A stretch of 64,000 bases of DNA from an uncultured Eubacteriales bacterium. Lineage in GTDB: Bacteria > Bacillota > Clostridia > Oscillospirales > Acutalibacteraceae. The notes under the pieces are model-generated. The model was not told where the DNA came from, ran no database searches, and saw only the letters and a list, made by a program, of their open reading frames with translations. Shown in pieces: positions 51,827-58,860 of this stretch (positions are counted from its first letter, which is position 1; each line of letters starts with the position of its first letter). The position numbers were made by a program, and so were the translations under genes. The DNA lies in contig CAQKRU010000002.1 of the NCBI GenBank assembly GCA_948823415.1, positions 28,698 to 92,697 on the forward strand, written 5' to 3'.

Positions 51827-51970
51827 GAGAAATGGCACCCATCAAAGTGAACCATTTCCCTCTATCATACCCACAATTACCGAAAGATAATTGGAGCGTA
51901 AATATTATAGCATGCGTTTTAGTTTCTTTCAATGGCTTGTGGAGTCAAAACTTGAAAGGAAATCTATAAT

Positions 51971-52360
51971 ATGGATAAAAATTTTAATGAAGAAAACGAG
52001 ATTGAAGAAGTGGCATGCAATATTTTAATGGATATTTTAGATATACCGAATCAACCTCGATATTTAAGCGAACGTCATAAACAAAACTCAGAATATTGCG
52101 ATGAATTCGAAAAAGAGTTCATAAAAGGATTAAATTATGAGCAGCGAAAGGATTATAATTCCCTGATGTCAGCTAAAATACTGACCTCAACAGCGGAGTC
52201 CGAATATATGTTACTTTGTGGAATGCAAATAAAAGTCGCACTAGATGAGTTAATAAAAAATCCTATTAAATTTCTTGGATTATATGACAGAGTAGGAACG
52301 CCAGCTTGTGAGCTTTATAAATCAAGTAGGCAGAAAATGGAGGAACAAGACAATGAATAG
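51971..52360 (+). CDS. Acidic small protein of unknown function
   Basis: 129 residues, predicted largely helical: MDKNFNEENEIEEVACNILM, EFEKEFIKGLNYEQRKDYNS and a hydrophobic helix MLLCGMQIKVALDEL. Size and pattern recall small helical proteins (DUF6809-like) of mobile elements in gut Firmicutes, but I am not sure. AAAGGAAA before the ATG. Its stop overlaps the next gene's ATG, so the two are coupled. Confidence 0.6.
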   Translation: MDKNFNEENEIEEVACNILMDILDIPNQPRYLSERHKQNSEYCDEFEKEFIKGLNYEQRKDYNSLMSAKILTSTAESEYMLLCGMQIKVALDELIKNPIKFLGLYDRVGTPACELYKSSRQKMEEQDNE

Positions 52361-52640
52361 TTTTAATGAAAGTATGCGAACGCTCTTCACTGATTTGATG
52401 CAAGACAGCTTTAAAAACCTGGAGAAATGCGATGAAAACTATAAAGACATACGTACGACTCATGCAAATGTGAGCCAACGTTTTTATGACTTGTTTCAAA
52501 ATTTTAGCACTAAAGACAAAGAATTTGCAGAAAGCTTTTTAGAAGATAAATCGCTACTTGACAGCATCGAGCAAGAATGGCTTTACCTTCAAGGTTACAA
52601 TGACTGCGTAAAACTCTTAAAGCTCATCGAAGCAATTTAA
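52353..52640 (+). CDS. Small helical protein, partner of the preceding gene
   Basis: 95 residues from ATG 52353 (GGAGG 52339-52343 upstream, inside the preceding gene). MNSFNESMRTLFTDLMQDSF at the start and EQEWLYLQGYNDCVKLLKLI at the end. The end pattern (hydrophobic helix with QGY/F) resembles that of the preceding gene (LLCGMQIKVALDEL), so the two may be distant paralogues. Unknown function. Confidence 0.6.
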   Translation: MNSFNESMRTLFTDLMQDSFKNLEKCDENYKDIRTTHANVSQRFYDLFQNFSTKDKEFAESFLEDKSLLDSIEQEWLYLQGYNDCVKLLKLIEAI

Positions 52641-52656
52641 AGTGGGGGATTTGAAA

Positions 52657-53231
52657 ATGTCACAAAGGGCGAAAAGAAAATTGTAAACAAACAATTGAAT
52701 AGGCTAAGAAACTTTGATTCAAATAATACAACAAAGACTTCTTTAACAATAAGTAATTATACAAAAAGCAGTGTGGAGAGAAAAATAGCGCTGCCGTCCG
52801 CAATCATTGAGATGCTAGAAAATTATAAAGATAATGAAATTAAAAATAGACAATATAGAAGAAATACACCTGCGTTAATTTTCGAGACAATTCCAAAACA
52901 AGAACAGCCACTTTTTTTAGAGTCTGTAACTAATTTTATTGAAGAAAATTTTGATGGCTTTTTAACAGATGAAGATTTAACAGATGACAAAAAAATGAAA
53001 TTAAGTGATGAGGGCACTTTTTATAAAGTACACGCGTTAATGAACCTTTTGCACAATTTTAATGTTATGGTTACGAGGGAAGAAGCCGAAGACTCTCAAG
53101 AAGAAGTGACGGAAGAAACGACTAAATTTATACCCAAATACACAACTATAGAAGAATATGCTTCATCCAATATCGGCCTTTACATTAGGATAAATCGGTT
53201 AATCGTCGACTTAATTGATCAAATCATGTAA
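52657..53231 (+). pseudogene. Unknown acidic protein, apparently frameshifted near its start
   Basis: The best start, ATG 52657 after GTGGGGGA, opens a frame that stops after nine codons (MSQRAKRKL, TAA at 52684). The long frame that follows (52695-53231, 178 codons: LNRLRNFDSNNTTKTSLTIS, then SSVERKIALPSAIIEML) lies in another phase and has only a TTG without ribosome site. The phase change occurs at the A-rich GAAAAGAAAATTG (52671-52683). Either a one-base lesion (or sequencing error) or a slippage site. Product unknown. Confidence 0.5.
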
Positions 53232-53335
53232 ACTTTAAAACACTTTTGATTTTAATGTACAAACTATGATTTTTTATCAATTTGTGTGCTAAGCAAAAAA
53301 AGCTCCACAGTTGAAACCTTTTTTATAGGTCACAA

Positions 53336-53563
53336 GTGATCATCATTTGTGCGTATGGAAAAGGCTTACATCAAAAATTTGGCAAGGAAGTGGTTAACCT
53401 ATCTCCCGACATGGTGGTAGAAATTCCAGCTAATGCTAAACATTGGCATATGGCGCTGCAAAATGCTCTTGGTTTTCGCACATTGCTTTTTCGATTCCGG
53501 AAACAACATATCAACAGAATTGCACACGTCAGTTAGTGACGATGATTGCAACAATTTAAATTG
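53336..53563 (+). pseudogene. Frameshifted cupin gene fragment
   Basis: The first frame reads YGKGLHQKFGKEVVNLSPDM and VVEIPANAKHWHMA, a cupin barrel edge (G-W/L-x-Q-x-x-G ... P-G/D-D/M-V-V-x-I-P-x-x-x-K-H-W-H). Beyond base 53455 the match continues in another frame (AAKCSWFSHIAFSIPE), so one base has been lost. Both ends are missing. A second piece of a closely related gene lies at 63705-63780 in the opposite orientation. Confidence 0.7.
53375..53425 (+). repeat. 51-bp inverted repeat, copy 1 (cupin segment)
   Basis: Starts AAATTTGGCAAGGAAGTGGT and ends CCCGACATGGTGGTAGAAAT T. Matches the reverse complement of 63706-63756 at 48 of 51 positions. Confidence 0.85.
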
Positions 53564-53577
53564 ACCAGAAATTAAAA

Positions 53578-53612
53578 AATCCCCGAGTATTTTCTCGGGG
53601 ATTACTTTTTAT
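53578..53612. terminator. Bidirectional terminator
   Basis: AATCCCCGAG / CTCGGGGATT (53578-53587 with 53594-53603). T runs follow on both strands (ACTTTTTA on +, TTTTTTAA on -), so it can end the cupin-side transcript and the tcdA transcript. Confidence 0.75.
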
Positions 53613-53715
53613 AAACACGACTTATAAAAAATATAGCTCACGTGCAATAGTTATAAACACCTCTAGCCATTTTTCGAGCAAACTTGCTATTGTAATCAAA
53701 ATTATAGTGATTAGG

Positions 53716-53840
53716 CATATTTTCATTCTACTATTGATACAATGTCCAGTGTGGCGCGCGTTTTTAATGGTATAAAAAATAAAATCTTTGGCCTTTAAAG
53801 AGTAGGTTTGCCTTTATGCAAGTTGCTTTCTTTTTTGTTT
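53716..53840 (+). repeat. 125-bp direct repeat, copy 1
   Basis: CATATTTTCATTCTACTATT ... TTTGCCC closely follows 54861-54986 along its whole length with scattered substitutions. It contains a weakened version of the terminator hairpin found in copy 2. No tRNA sequence lies before it. Confidence 0.85.
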
Positions 53841-53912
53841 GCCCAAAAGATCGCACACAGACCTTTGCTACGTAAATCTTTATAGTTTTAACCCAATTAC
53901 AGTCAACTCTTG

Positions 53913-54620
53913 TCATCTAGATATAATGTCTTTAACCACTTCATTGGCAAGGATTAACCCCGCAACGGGCGGCACAAATGGCGTACTTCCCAAAATCCTT
54001 TTTTCTTCTAAATTCACATTATCGTTTGCTATGTCCGGAGCAATCGGCTTTTCCTTTGAATACACCACTTTTAGGGAGCTTATCCCTCTTTTTCTCAGCT
54101 CCGTCCGCATCATACGGCACATCGGGCAAACGCTAGTTTTAAAAATGTCTGCAATTTCTAGCGCCATCGGATTTAGTTTATTGGCAGTCCCCATCGCACT
54201 TATTATCGGGATGTTCCGTTGAGCGCACTCCTCCACCAAGGCTATCTTGGCCGAGATAGTGTCAATCGCGTCGACCACATAATCGCAACCGTCAAAAATC
54301 GTCTGATCGCTGTCCTTGGAGTAAAAGATTTTGTGCGTAACAACGGTTGCGCTCGGGTTTATGTCTAAGATCCGGTTCTTGGTCACAAGCACTTTAGCTT
54401 GCCCAATTGTGCTGTGAAGCGCGATAATTTGCCTATTTATATTGGTTGCGTCTATAACGTCATTGTCGATCAGCACAAAGCTGCTCACACCAGCTCTGAC
54501 CAACCCTTCGGCCGCATAGGAACCCACTCCACCTAATCCGAATATTGCTACCTTGACATCATGAAGCCTTTTTACGGCATCTTTGCCCAACAACAGTCTA
54601 GTTCGCGCAAATTGGTCCAT
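53913..54620 (-). CDS. tcdA: tRNA threonylcarbamoyladenosine dehydratase (TcdA/CsdL)
   Basis: E1-like enzyme that cyclises t6A to ct6A at position 37 of ANN-decoding tRNAs. 235 residues: QFARTRLLLGKDAVKRLHD, nucleotide site AIFGLGGVGSYAAEGLVRAG, IDNDVIDATNINRQIIALHS, then ICT-like CPMCRMMRTELRKRGI. Ends FVPPVAGLILANEVVKDII. ATG 54620. Located between the two copies of a 125-bp repeat. Confidence 0.93.
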   Translation of the reverse strand: MDQFARTRLLLGKDAVKRLHDVKVAIFGLGGVGSYAAEGLVRAGVSSFVLIDNDVIDATNINRQIIALHSTIGQAKVLVTKNRILDINPSATVVTHKIFYSKDSDQTIFDGCDYVVDAIDTISAKIALVEECAQRNIPIISAMGTANKLNPMALEIADIFKTSVCPMCRMMRTELRKRGISSLKVVYSKEKPIAPDIANDNVNLEEKRILGSTPFVPPVAGLILANEVVKDIISR

Positions 54621-54726
54621 TTGTATTTCTCTTTTCTAAGCTAATTTTATGCCTTTATATTTTATCACAAAGCCCTGCCCAAAACCAGTTCTCGTGATCT
54701 CTAAAATTAAACTTTCGTGTTCCCTA

Positions 54727-54755
54727 TTGATTTTATTCGCTTCGTGTGGTACAAT
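54727..54755 (+). promoter_or_regulatory. Promoter of tRNA-Leu
   Basis: TTGATT 54727-54732, 17-bp spacer, TACAAT 54750-54755, 20 bp before the mature tRNA 5' end. Confidence 0.75.
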
Positions 54756-54775
54756 ATCTCCGTCGATTTAGATGC

Positions 54776-54862
54776 GCTGATGTGGTGGAATAGGCAGACA
54801 CAAGGGACTTAAAATCCCTCGGTAGCGATACCGTGCCGGTTCAAGTCCGGCCATCAGCACCA
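54776..54862 (+). tRNA. tRNA-Leu, anticodon UAA
   Basis: 87 nt with a long variable arm (class II). Acceptor strands GCTGATG (54776-54782) and CATCAGC (54852-54858), anticodon stem AGGGA/TCCCT with loop CTTAAAA giving UAA, T arm CCGGTTCAAGTCCGG, encoded CCA at 54860-54862. Reads UUA and probably UUG. Confidence 0.96.
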
Positions 54863-54986
54863 TATTTTCACTCGACTATTGATACAATTCCCAGTGTGTT
54901 GCGCGTTTTTATGATATTAAAAAATAAAATTTTTGGTCTTTAAAGAGCTGGATTGCTTTTACGCAATTTGCTCTTTTTTGTTTTTC
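54861..54986 (+). repeat. 125-bp direct repeat, copy 2, starting at the tRNA 3' end
   Basis: Begins with the last two bases of the tRNA CCA, then TATTTTCACTCGACTATTGA. Aligns base by base with 53716-53840, with scattered substitutions and a few single-base gaps. Confidence 0.85.
54942..54980 (+). terminator. Terminator of tRNA-Leu
   Basis: AAAGAGC (54942-54948) pairs with GCTCTTT (54970-54976), inner stem ATTGC/GCAAT, then TTTTGTTTTT. Confidence 0.75.
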
Positions 54987-55019
54987 AAACGTTTTTAATA
55001 GATCTCTTATTTAAACTGG

Positions 55020-55148
55020 TTAGTTTGTAAATCTGCAATTGTCTTCTATATGGCTCTCTTTTGTTTGCTCAATTTGTTCGGGCGGATGAAGTTTCGCGTT
55101 GTTTTCATAGGGTTTAATTTCATCTATGCTGATTTTTTCAATCTTCAT
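55020..55148 (-). pseudogene. Stump of a phage ParB-like/DNA-modification gene
   Basis: 42 codons: MKIEKISIDEIKPYENNAKL HPPEQIEQ..., the N-terminus of ParB-domain proteins found before phage DNA methylases (I-x-x-I-x-P-Y-x-N-N-x-K-x-H). The family continues for over 100 residues (a GHGR motif follows); here it diverges after IEQTKESH and stops. Prophage remnant. Confidence 0.6.
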
Positions 55149-55319
55149 TTTTTACTAACCTATCTTTGATTTTGCTGTTTCTAAATCCAAAAAATTCACG
55201 CTAGGGAGCGTTAATGTAAAGAGAGTTGAGCTGTCCGTATTTTTATACCATAATTTAACCATTCACAATAACTCCGGGGGATGCTATTTTAAGAGCTCTA
55301 GTACAATAGCAAAATTTAG
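55149..55319. other. Intergenic region after the ParB-like stump
   Basis: No gene, repeat or clear promoter recognised. Contains GGGAGCGTTAATG (55204-55216) without a following frame of any length. Confidence 0.3.
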
Positions 55320-55321
55320 AC

Positions 55322-55368
55322 AAAAAGTTAGCTCCTTTGCCAAAATTTTTGCCTGGCAAAAGAGCTAA
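55322..55368 (-). terminator. Terminator of the giant leader-protein gene
   Basis: Long stem TTAGCTC-C-TTTGCCA (55328-55342) with TGGCAAA-A-GAGCTAA (55354-55368); on the minus strand it is followed by CTTTTTG. Ends the gene at 55390. Confidence 0.8.
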
Positions 55369-55389
55369 ATTATTATTTGCTTGTTAAAT

Positions 55390-58300
55390 TTATTCGTTTT
55401 TGCCACTTTCATAAAACTGTTCTATTAATTCAAGATTATTTATTCCGGTATAACTTTTAAAAGTGTCTTCCAAGTAAAATTCATTACCATTTGGTTTTAC
55501 ATAACTATGCAAATATTTAATATCAGTTATTACATCTTTTTTAGAAGTTTCATCAAGTTCATCTAAACTTTTAATCTGTTTCAACACTGATATCAAATTT
55601 TTTGCTGCAACGTCTATTGCGTCACCTCCAAACCCAAATCTATTTGGTTTATTGCAAGCTACATAATTTATATTGGCTATTCGGATTTTTCGATTAAACT
55701 CCTCTGCTAAATTTTTTAGCGCTAAATCTGCATTATTATCTAAGTTTATATTAACGACCTTTACGGTCTCGTTCATATCTACATCTTCAGTTTTTCCATT
55801 TTTATAAAAAACCTGCTTTGTAGTTTTATTATCTGTCATAATTTCCGATGGGAAGTCTGTAAAAACTAATGATGACGGCGTAAACACATGAGTAATTGTA
55901 ACTTTGTTAGGATTATTATCGTTCCTTATAAAAATAAATATGCTTGAGCCGTTTGTTCCCACTTCAGCTCCCCTTTGTCTTGTCGCTTTATCATAATCTT
56001 CTTGCTGCTGTCCATCCAAATTATCTCTTATATTTTTAATAAGATCAAAATATTTTATAGATAATATTTGTGGGGCATAATTAAGGTTGTCATTATCCGT
56101 ATTGGAAGATTGTTCGTCGTTATTGTCTAAGTCTATATTATTCGCGTTATCGTTATCATTATCGTTATCATCATCAAAATTGCTTGAAGGATGACTATTA
56201 CTACTCATATGATCGTAATTATTGTTATCTTCTAAAACTTTTGCATTATCACTGTTATTATTTTCATTATCCTCCTTAGGAATATTGACATTAACACTAC
56301 TGCTATCATCATTTTCATTAGAATTATTGCTATTGTTTTTCTCGATAGCCACGTCACCATGGTCTTTGTCAGAAGTAACATTGTTAACAGCAGAATTGTT
56401 ATCGCTGCTTTTGATGTCTTTAGCTACATCATCACTATTAGCATCTTCATCATTACCGATTATAGTATCGTCATTATTTTGAGTGCTTTCCTTTACATTA
56501 CTAGAAGTAACTTTTTTTCTTGGCCTTTTCTTAAAACGTCTTTTTTTATTACCCTTTTTGCCTACTGCTTTTGCCTTTTTGTTCCCTTTTTTATTAGTAT
56601 CGTTAGTTTGTTCTACAGTAGCATTATCGTTGTTAGCATTAACAACACTGATTTCTTTGCTTTGCTCCTGTTCTCCTCTTTGAGACCGCTTTTTACTTAT
56701 TCTGGGTGGTTCATCATCATCAATGTCAAGACTACTTTCACTACTTTTTTTATTTTGTGCCTGTTTTCCTTTTTGGGGCCTCTTTCTACTTACTCTGGGT
56801 GGTTCATCATCGTCATCGTCGTTGCTAAAATCACTATTGTTGTCGGCATAGTCGTCATCGTCTTCATCATCTACAGCAATACCGCTTTTTTTATTTTTCT
56901 CTAAGTTTCCCTTTTGTGGTTTGCTACTTATTCTAGGCGTTTCATTATAATCATCATACTCTTCTAAAAACTCAGCTACTTCATCTTTTACTTCCGGCGG
57001 AAGGCTATTCAAGGCTTGCTCATTTTCTCCAAATACTTCCACAATTTCATAAACTTCGTCAAAAAGTCCTGGTTCACTTTCCAAATTTTCCTTTACATTT
57101 TTATTAAAAAGTATACACTTCATGGCGGTGGAAAGTGTTATATCATCACCGTCAGGAATATATTCATCATTTTTTTGTTTATAATTTTCTGCAATTTTTA
57201 AAAGTGCCCCTGTAGAGATAATTTTTCCATTCAGAGAAAAACCATTAAAGTTAAACCTTTGATTCTCATCAATATTAATTTTAACATCTTTAGGGCTTAT
57301 ATCTTTATTATTCAAATATTCATTTGAAAATCCAGCCACTTTATCTTTTACTTTTTTTGAAAGTTTATCCCAAACATTAGCGTTACTTCTGATTTTCTTT
57401 TCTGTAATCACAAAAACTTTGTCACAAAGTTTTTGATTATTTTTCCATTCTTCCATGGCATTTTCATTAATAAGTATACCTTTTAGGGCTTTTTCGTGGG
57501 TAAGATTCTTAAATGAAGAAGAAAAGGTATAATCTTGTTGATAAACATCTGCCAATTCAAAAAATTTAGATTCACTTATATAGCGGTCATCATATTTAAA
57601 CGATACGCCATCTTCGTCAATCTCAGTACTAATTTTATCCGCTATATCTTTTACTTCTTGATTATTTACATCTATATCATCGTCGTGACTTTTTTCATAC
57701 TCTTTTAAAAAGTTGTTTACTTTATCTTTTATTTCCTGCGGGAGGTTATCCCAAGCATCTTCGTCTTCTCGAAGTTCTTTCATGTTTTTATAAACGTCTG
57801 CGAGAAGTTCCGGTTCATCTTTAAGAGCTTCCATTACGTTTTTGTTAAAAAGTAAACACTTTAGAGCCCTGCTACGATTGGCTTTGTTAGGAGAATAGAC
57901 CTTGCCACTTTCTTGAAATTCATTTGCAAATCTAAAAAAAGTAGATTTATTCATATGTTTCTTATTGTACTTAAATGATATGCCATCTTTGTCAATTCCA
58001 ATAACTATATCTTTCGGATCTATATCTTCCACGTCTATACCATCGTCACTTTCTTCCTCATCGTCGTTATCGTTTCCGTTTTCATCGTCACTGCTAGTTA
58101 CTTCTTGCTGTTGAACAGTCTTTCCTTTTCCGCTGCCTCCAGCTGCAAAGGATTCTAGCCCTATCCCACCAAACAGGGAAAAAGACAAAATTCCAAGGCC
58201 AAGCAATGGTTTAATTGCAATTCCTCGTCCACCGCTGATGCCTTCTAAGGTCTCTTCAGATAATTCTTTTAATGTTTCTTCCTCATATGATAGCAACTCT

Positions 58301-58479
58301 TTTTCCGAAAAATTCACATTAAATTTTTTCATAAGCGGCATGATCTCTTCGCGAATTAATTTCCTTAAATCTTCCTCGGCTACGATTGCTTTTGCTTTTA
58401 TTTCGATTTTTTCTTTCAATTTAGTGTCCGAAAAAATTTGCTCATAAAATTCTGCAATTTTTATTTTTTTATTTTCCAC
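55390..58479 (-). CDS. Giant acidic repeat protein with Nif11-like double-glycine leader
   Basis: 1029 residues from GTG 58479: AAGGAAG lies 8 nt upstream, inside a longer open frame whose ATG (58506) has no ribosome site. Residues 1-84 resemble a Nif11-type leader (IAEFYEQIFSDTKLKEKIE; VNFSEKELLSYEEETLKELS; EETLEGISGG). After GG comes a hydrophobic stretch (PLLGLGILSFSLFGGIGLE) ending SFAAGG. Residues ~155-505 hold three imperfect ~115-residue repeats (F-K-Y/F-N, ALKC-ILFNKNVxE, DxVxxFLxEY). Then follow three PPR-S-K-R-QKG units in acidic linkers, a very basic block near 628-662, an Asp/Asn/Ser-rich stretch and a distinct C-terminal domain (~800-1029). No known family beyond the leader. Probably exported. 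Confidence 0.8.
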   Translation of the reverse strand: MENKKIKIAEFYEQIFSDTKLKEKIEIKAKAIVAEEDLRKLIREEIMPLMKKFNVNFSEKELLSYEEETLKELSEETLEGISGGRGIAIKPLLGLGILSFSLFGGIGLESFAAGGSGKGKTVQQQEVTSSDDENGNDNDDEEESDDGIDVEDIDPKDIVIGIDKDGISFKYNKKHMNKSTFFRFANEFQESGKVYSPNKANRSRALKCLLFNKNVMEALKDEPELLADVYKNMKELREDEDAWDNLPQEIKDKVNNFLKEYEKSHDDDIDVNNQEVKDIADKISTEIDEDGVSFKYDDRYISESKFFELADVYQQDYTFSSSFKNLTHEKALKGILINENAMEEWKNNQKLCDKVFVITEKKIRSNANVWDKLSKKVKDKVAGFSNEYLNNKDISPKDVKINIDENQRFNFNGFSLNGKIISTGALLKIAENYKQKNDEYIPDGDDITLSTAMKCILFNKNVKENLESEPGLFDEVYEIVEVFGENEQALNSLPPEVKDEVAEFLEEYDDYNETPRISSKPQKGNLEKNKKSGIAVDDEDDDDYADNNSDFSNDDDDDEPPRVSRKRPQKGKQAQNKKSSESSLDIDDDEPPRISKKRSQRGEQEQSKEISVVNANNDNATVEQTNDTNKKGNKKAKAVGKKGNKKRRFKKRPRKKVTSSNVKESTQNNDDTIIGNDEDANSDDVAKDIKSSDNNSAVNNVTSDKDHGDVAIEKNNSNNSNENDDSSSVNVNIPKEDNENNNSDNAKVLEDNNNYDHMSSNSHPSSNFDDDNDNDNDNANNIDLDNNDEQSSNTDNDNLNYAPQILSIKYFDLIKNIRDNLDGQQQEDYDKATRQRGAEVGTNGSSIFIFIRNDNNPNKVTITHVFTPSSLVFTDFPSEIMTDNKTTKQVFYKNGKTEDVDMNETVKVVNINLDNNADLALKNLAEEFNRKIRIANINYVACNKPNRFGFGGDAIDVAAKNLISVLKQIKSLDELDETSKKDVITDIKYLHSYVKPNGNEFYLEDTFKSYTGINNLELIEQFYESGKNE

Positions 58480-58510
58480 CAAAATCACTTCCTTTTCAAT
58501 AATCATTAAT

Positions 58511-58539
58511 ATTATACCACCATTTGTTTAAAACGTCAA
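58511..58539 (-). promoter_or_regulatory. Promoter of the giant leader-protein gene
   Basis: Minus strand TTGACG (58539-58534), 17-bp spacer, TATAAT (58516-58511), 32 bp before the GTG start. Confidence 0.8.
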
Positions 58540-58614
58540 GTTTTTGCCTTTAACATTAAAATATTTTATAAAAATCGCTGATAAATTTCTTGTTATAATA
58601 TTATTTTTTGGCAT
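58528..58614 (-). CDS. 28-codon frame with a perfect ribosome site
   Basis: CCAGGAGG lies 7 nt before ATG 58614. The frame (MPKNNIITRNLSAIFIKYFN, then VKGKNLTF) ends inside the -35 region of the next gene. It may be a leader peptide or the start of a lost gene whose body was replaced. Confidence 0.3.
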   Translation of the reverse strand: MPKNNIITRNLSAIFIKYFNVKGKNLTF

Positions 58615-58796
58615 TGAAAAACCTCCTGGCCAAACCAGTAGTGCTGGACTTTTTAATTATTTGAAGCCCAAAATTACAGAAAGTATGTTCTTGTAGCTAC
58701 GCCTTAAAATTTTACACATTCAAAATTTTATGTGTTTAATATTTATATAAATTTTTACCGTCGTTTGTGCATGTGTACAAAAATCTCAAAAATATA

Positions 58797-58824
58797 TTGC
58801 AATATATATATATATATATATAAT
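58797..58824 (+). promoter_or_regulatory. Lectin promoter with a (TA)8 spacer
   Basis: TTGCAA 58797-58802 and TATAAT 58819-58824. The 16-bp spacer 58803-58818 is exactly (TA)8, and with flanking bases the alternating run is 58802-58822. Slippage in the repeat would change spacer length in steps of 2 bp. Confidence 0.65.
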
Positions 58825-58860
58825 AGGATAAAAAACACATAAATATTGGGTGGTGCTGTG

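Noticed and set aside
56222..56904. Hydrophobic plus-strand frames opposite the giant protein, looking like membrane proteins
   Set aside because: They are the antisense of Asp/Asn/Lys-rich codons, which read as Ile/Val/Phe/Leu; no ribosome site.
58802..58822. Treating the TA run as a neutral microsatellite
   Set aside because: Its exact fit between -35 and -10 hexamers is better explained as a promoter spacer, reported as a finding.
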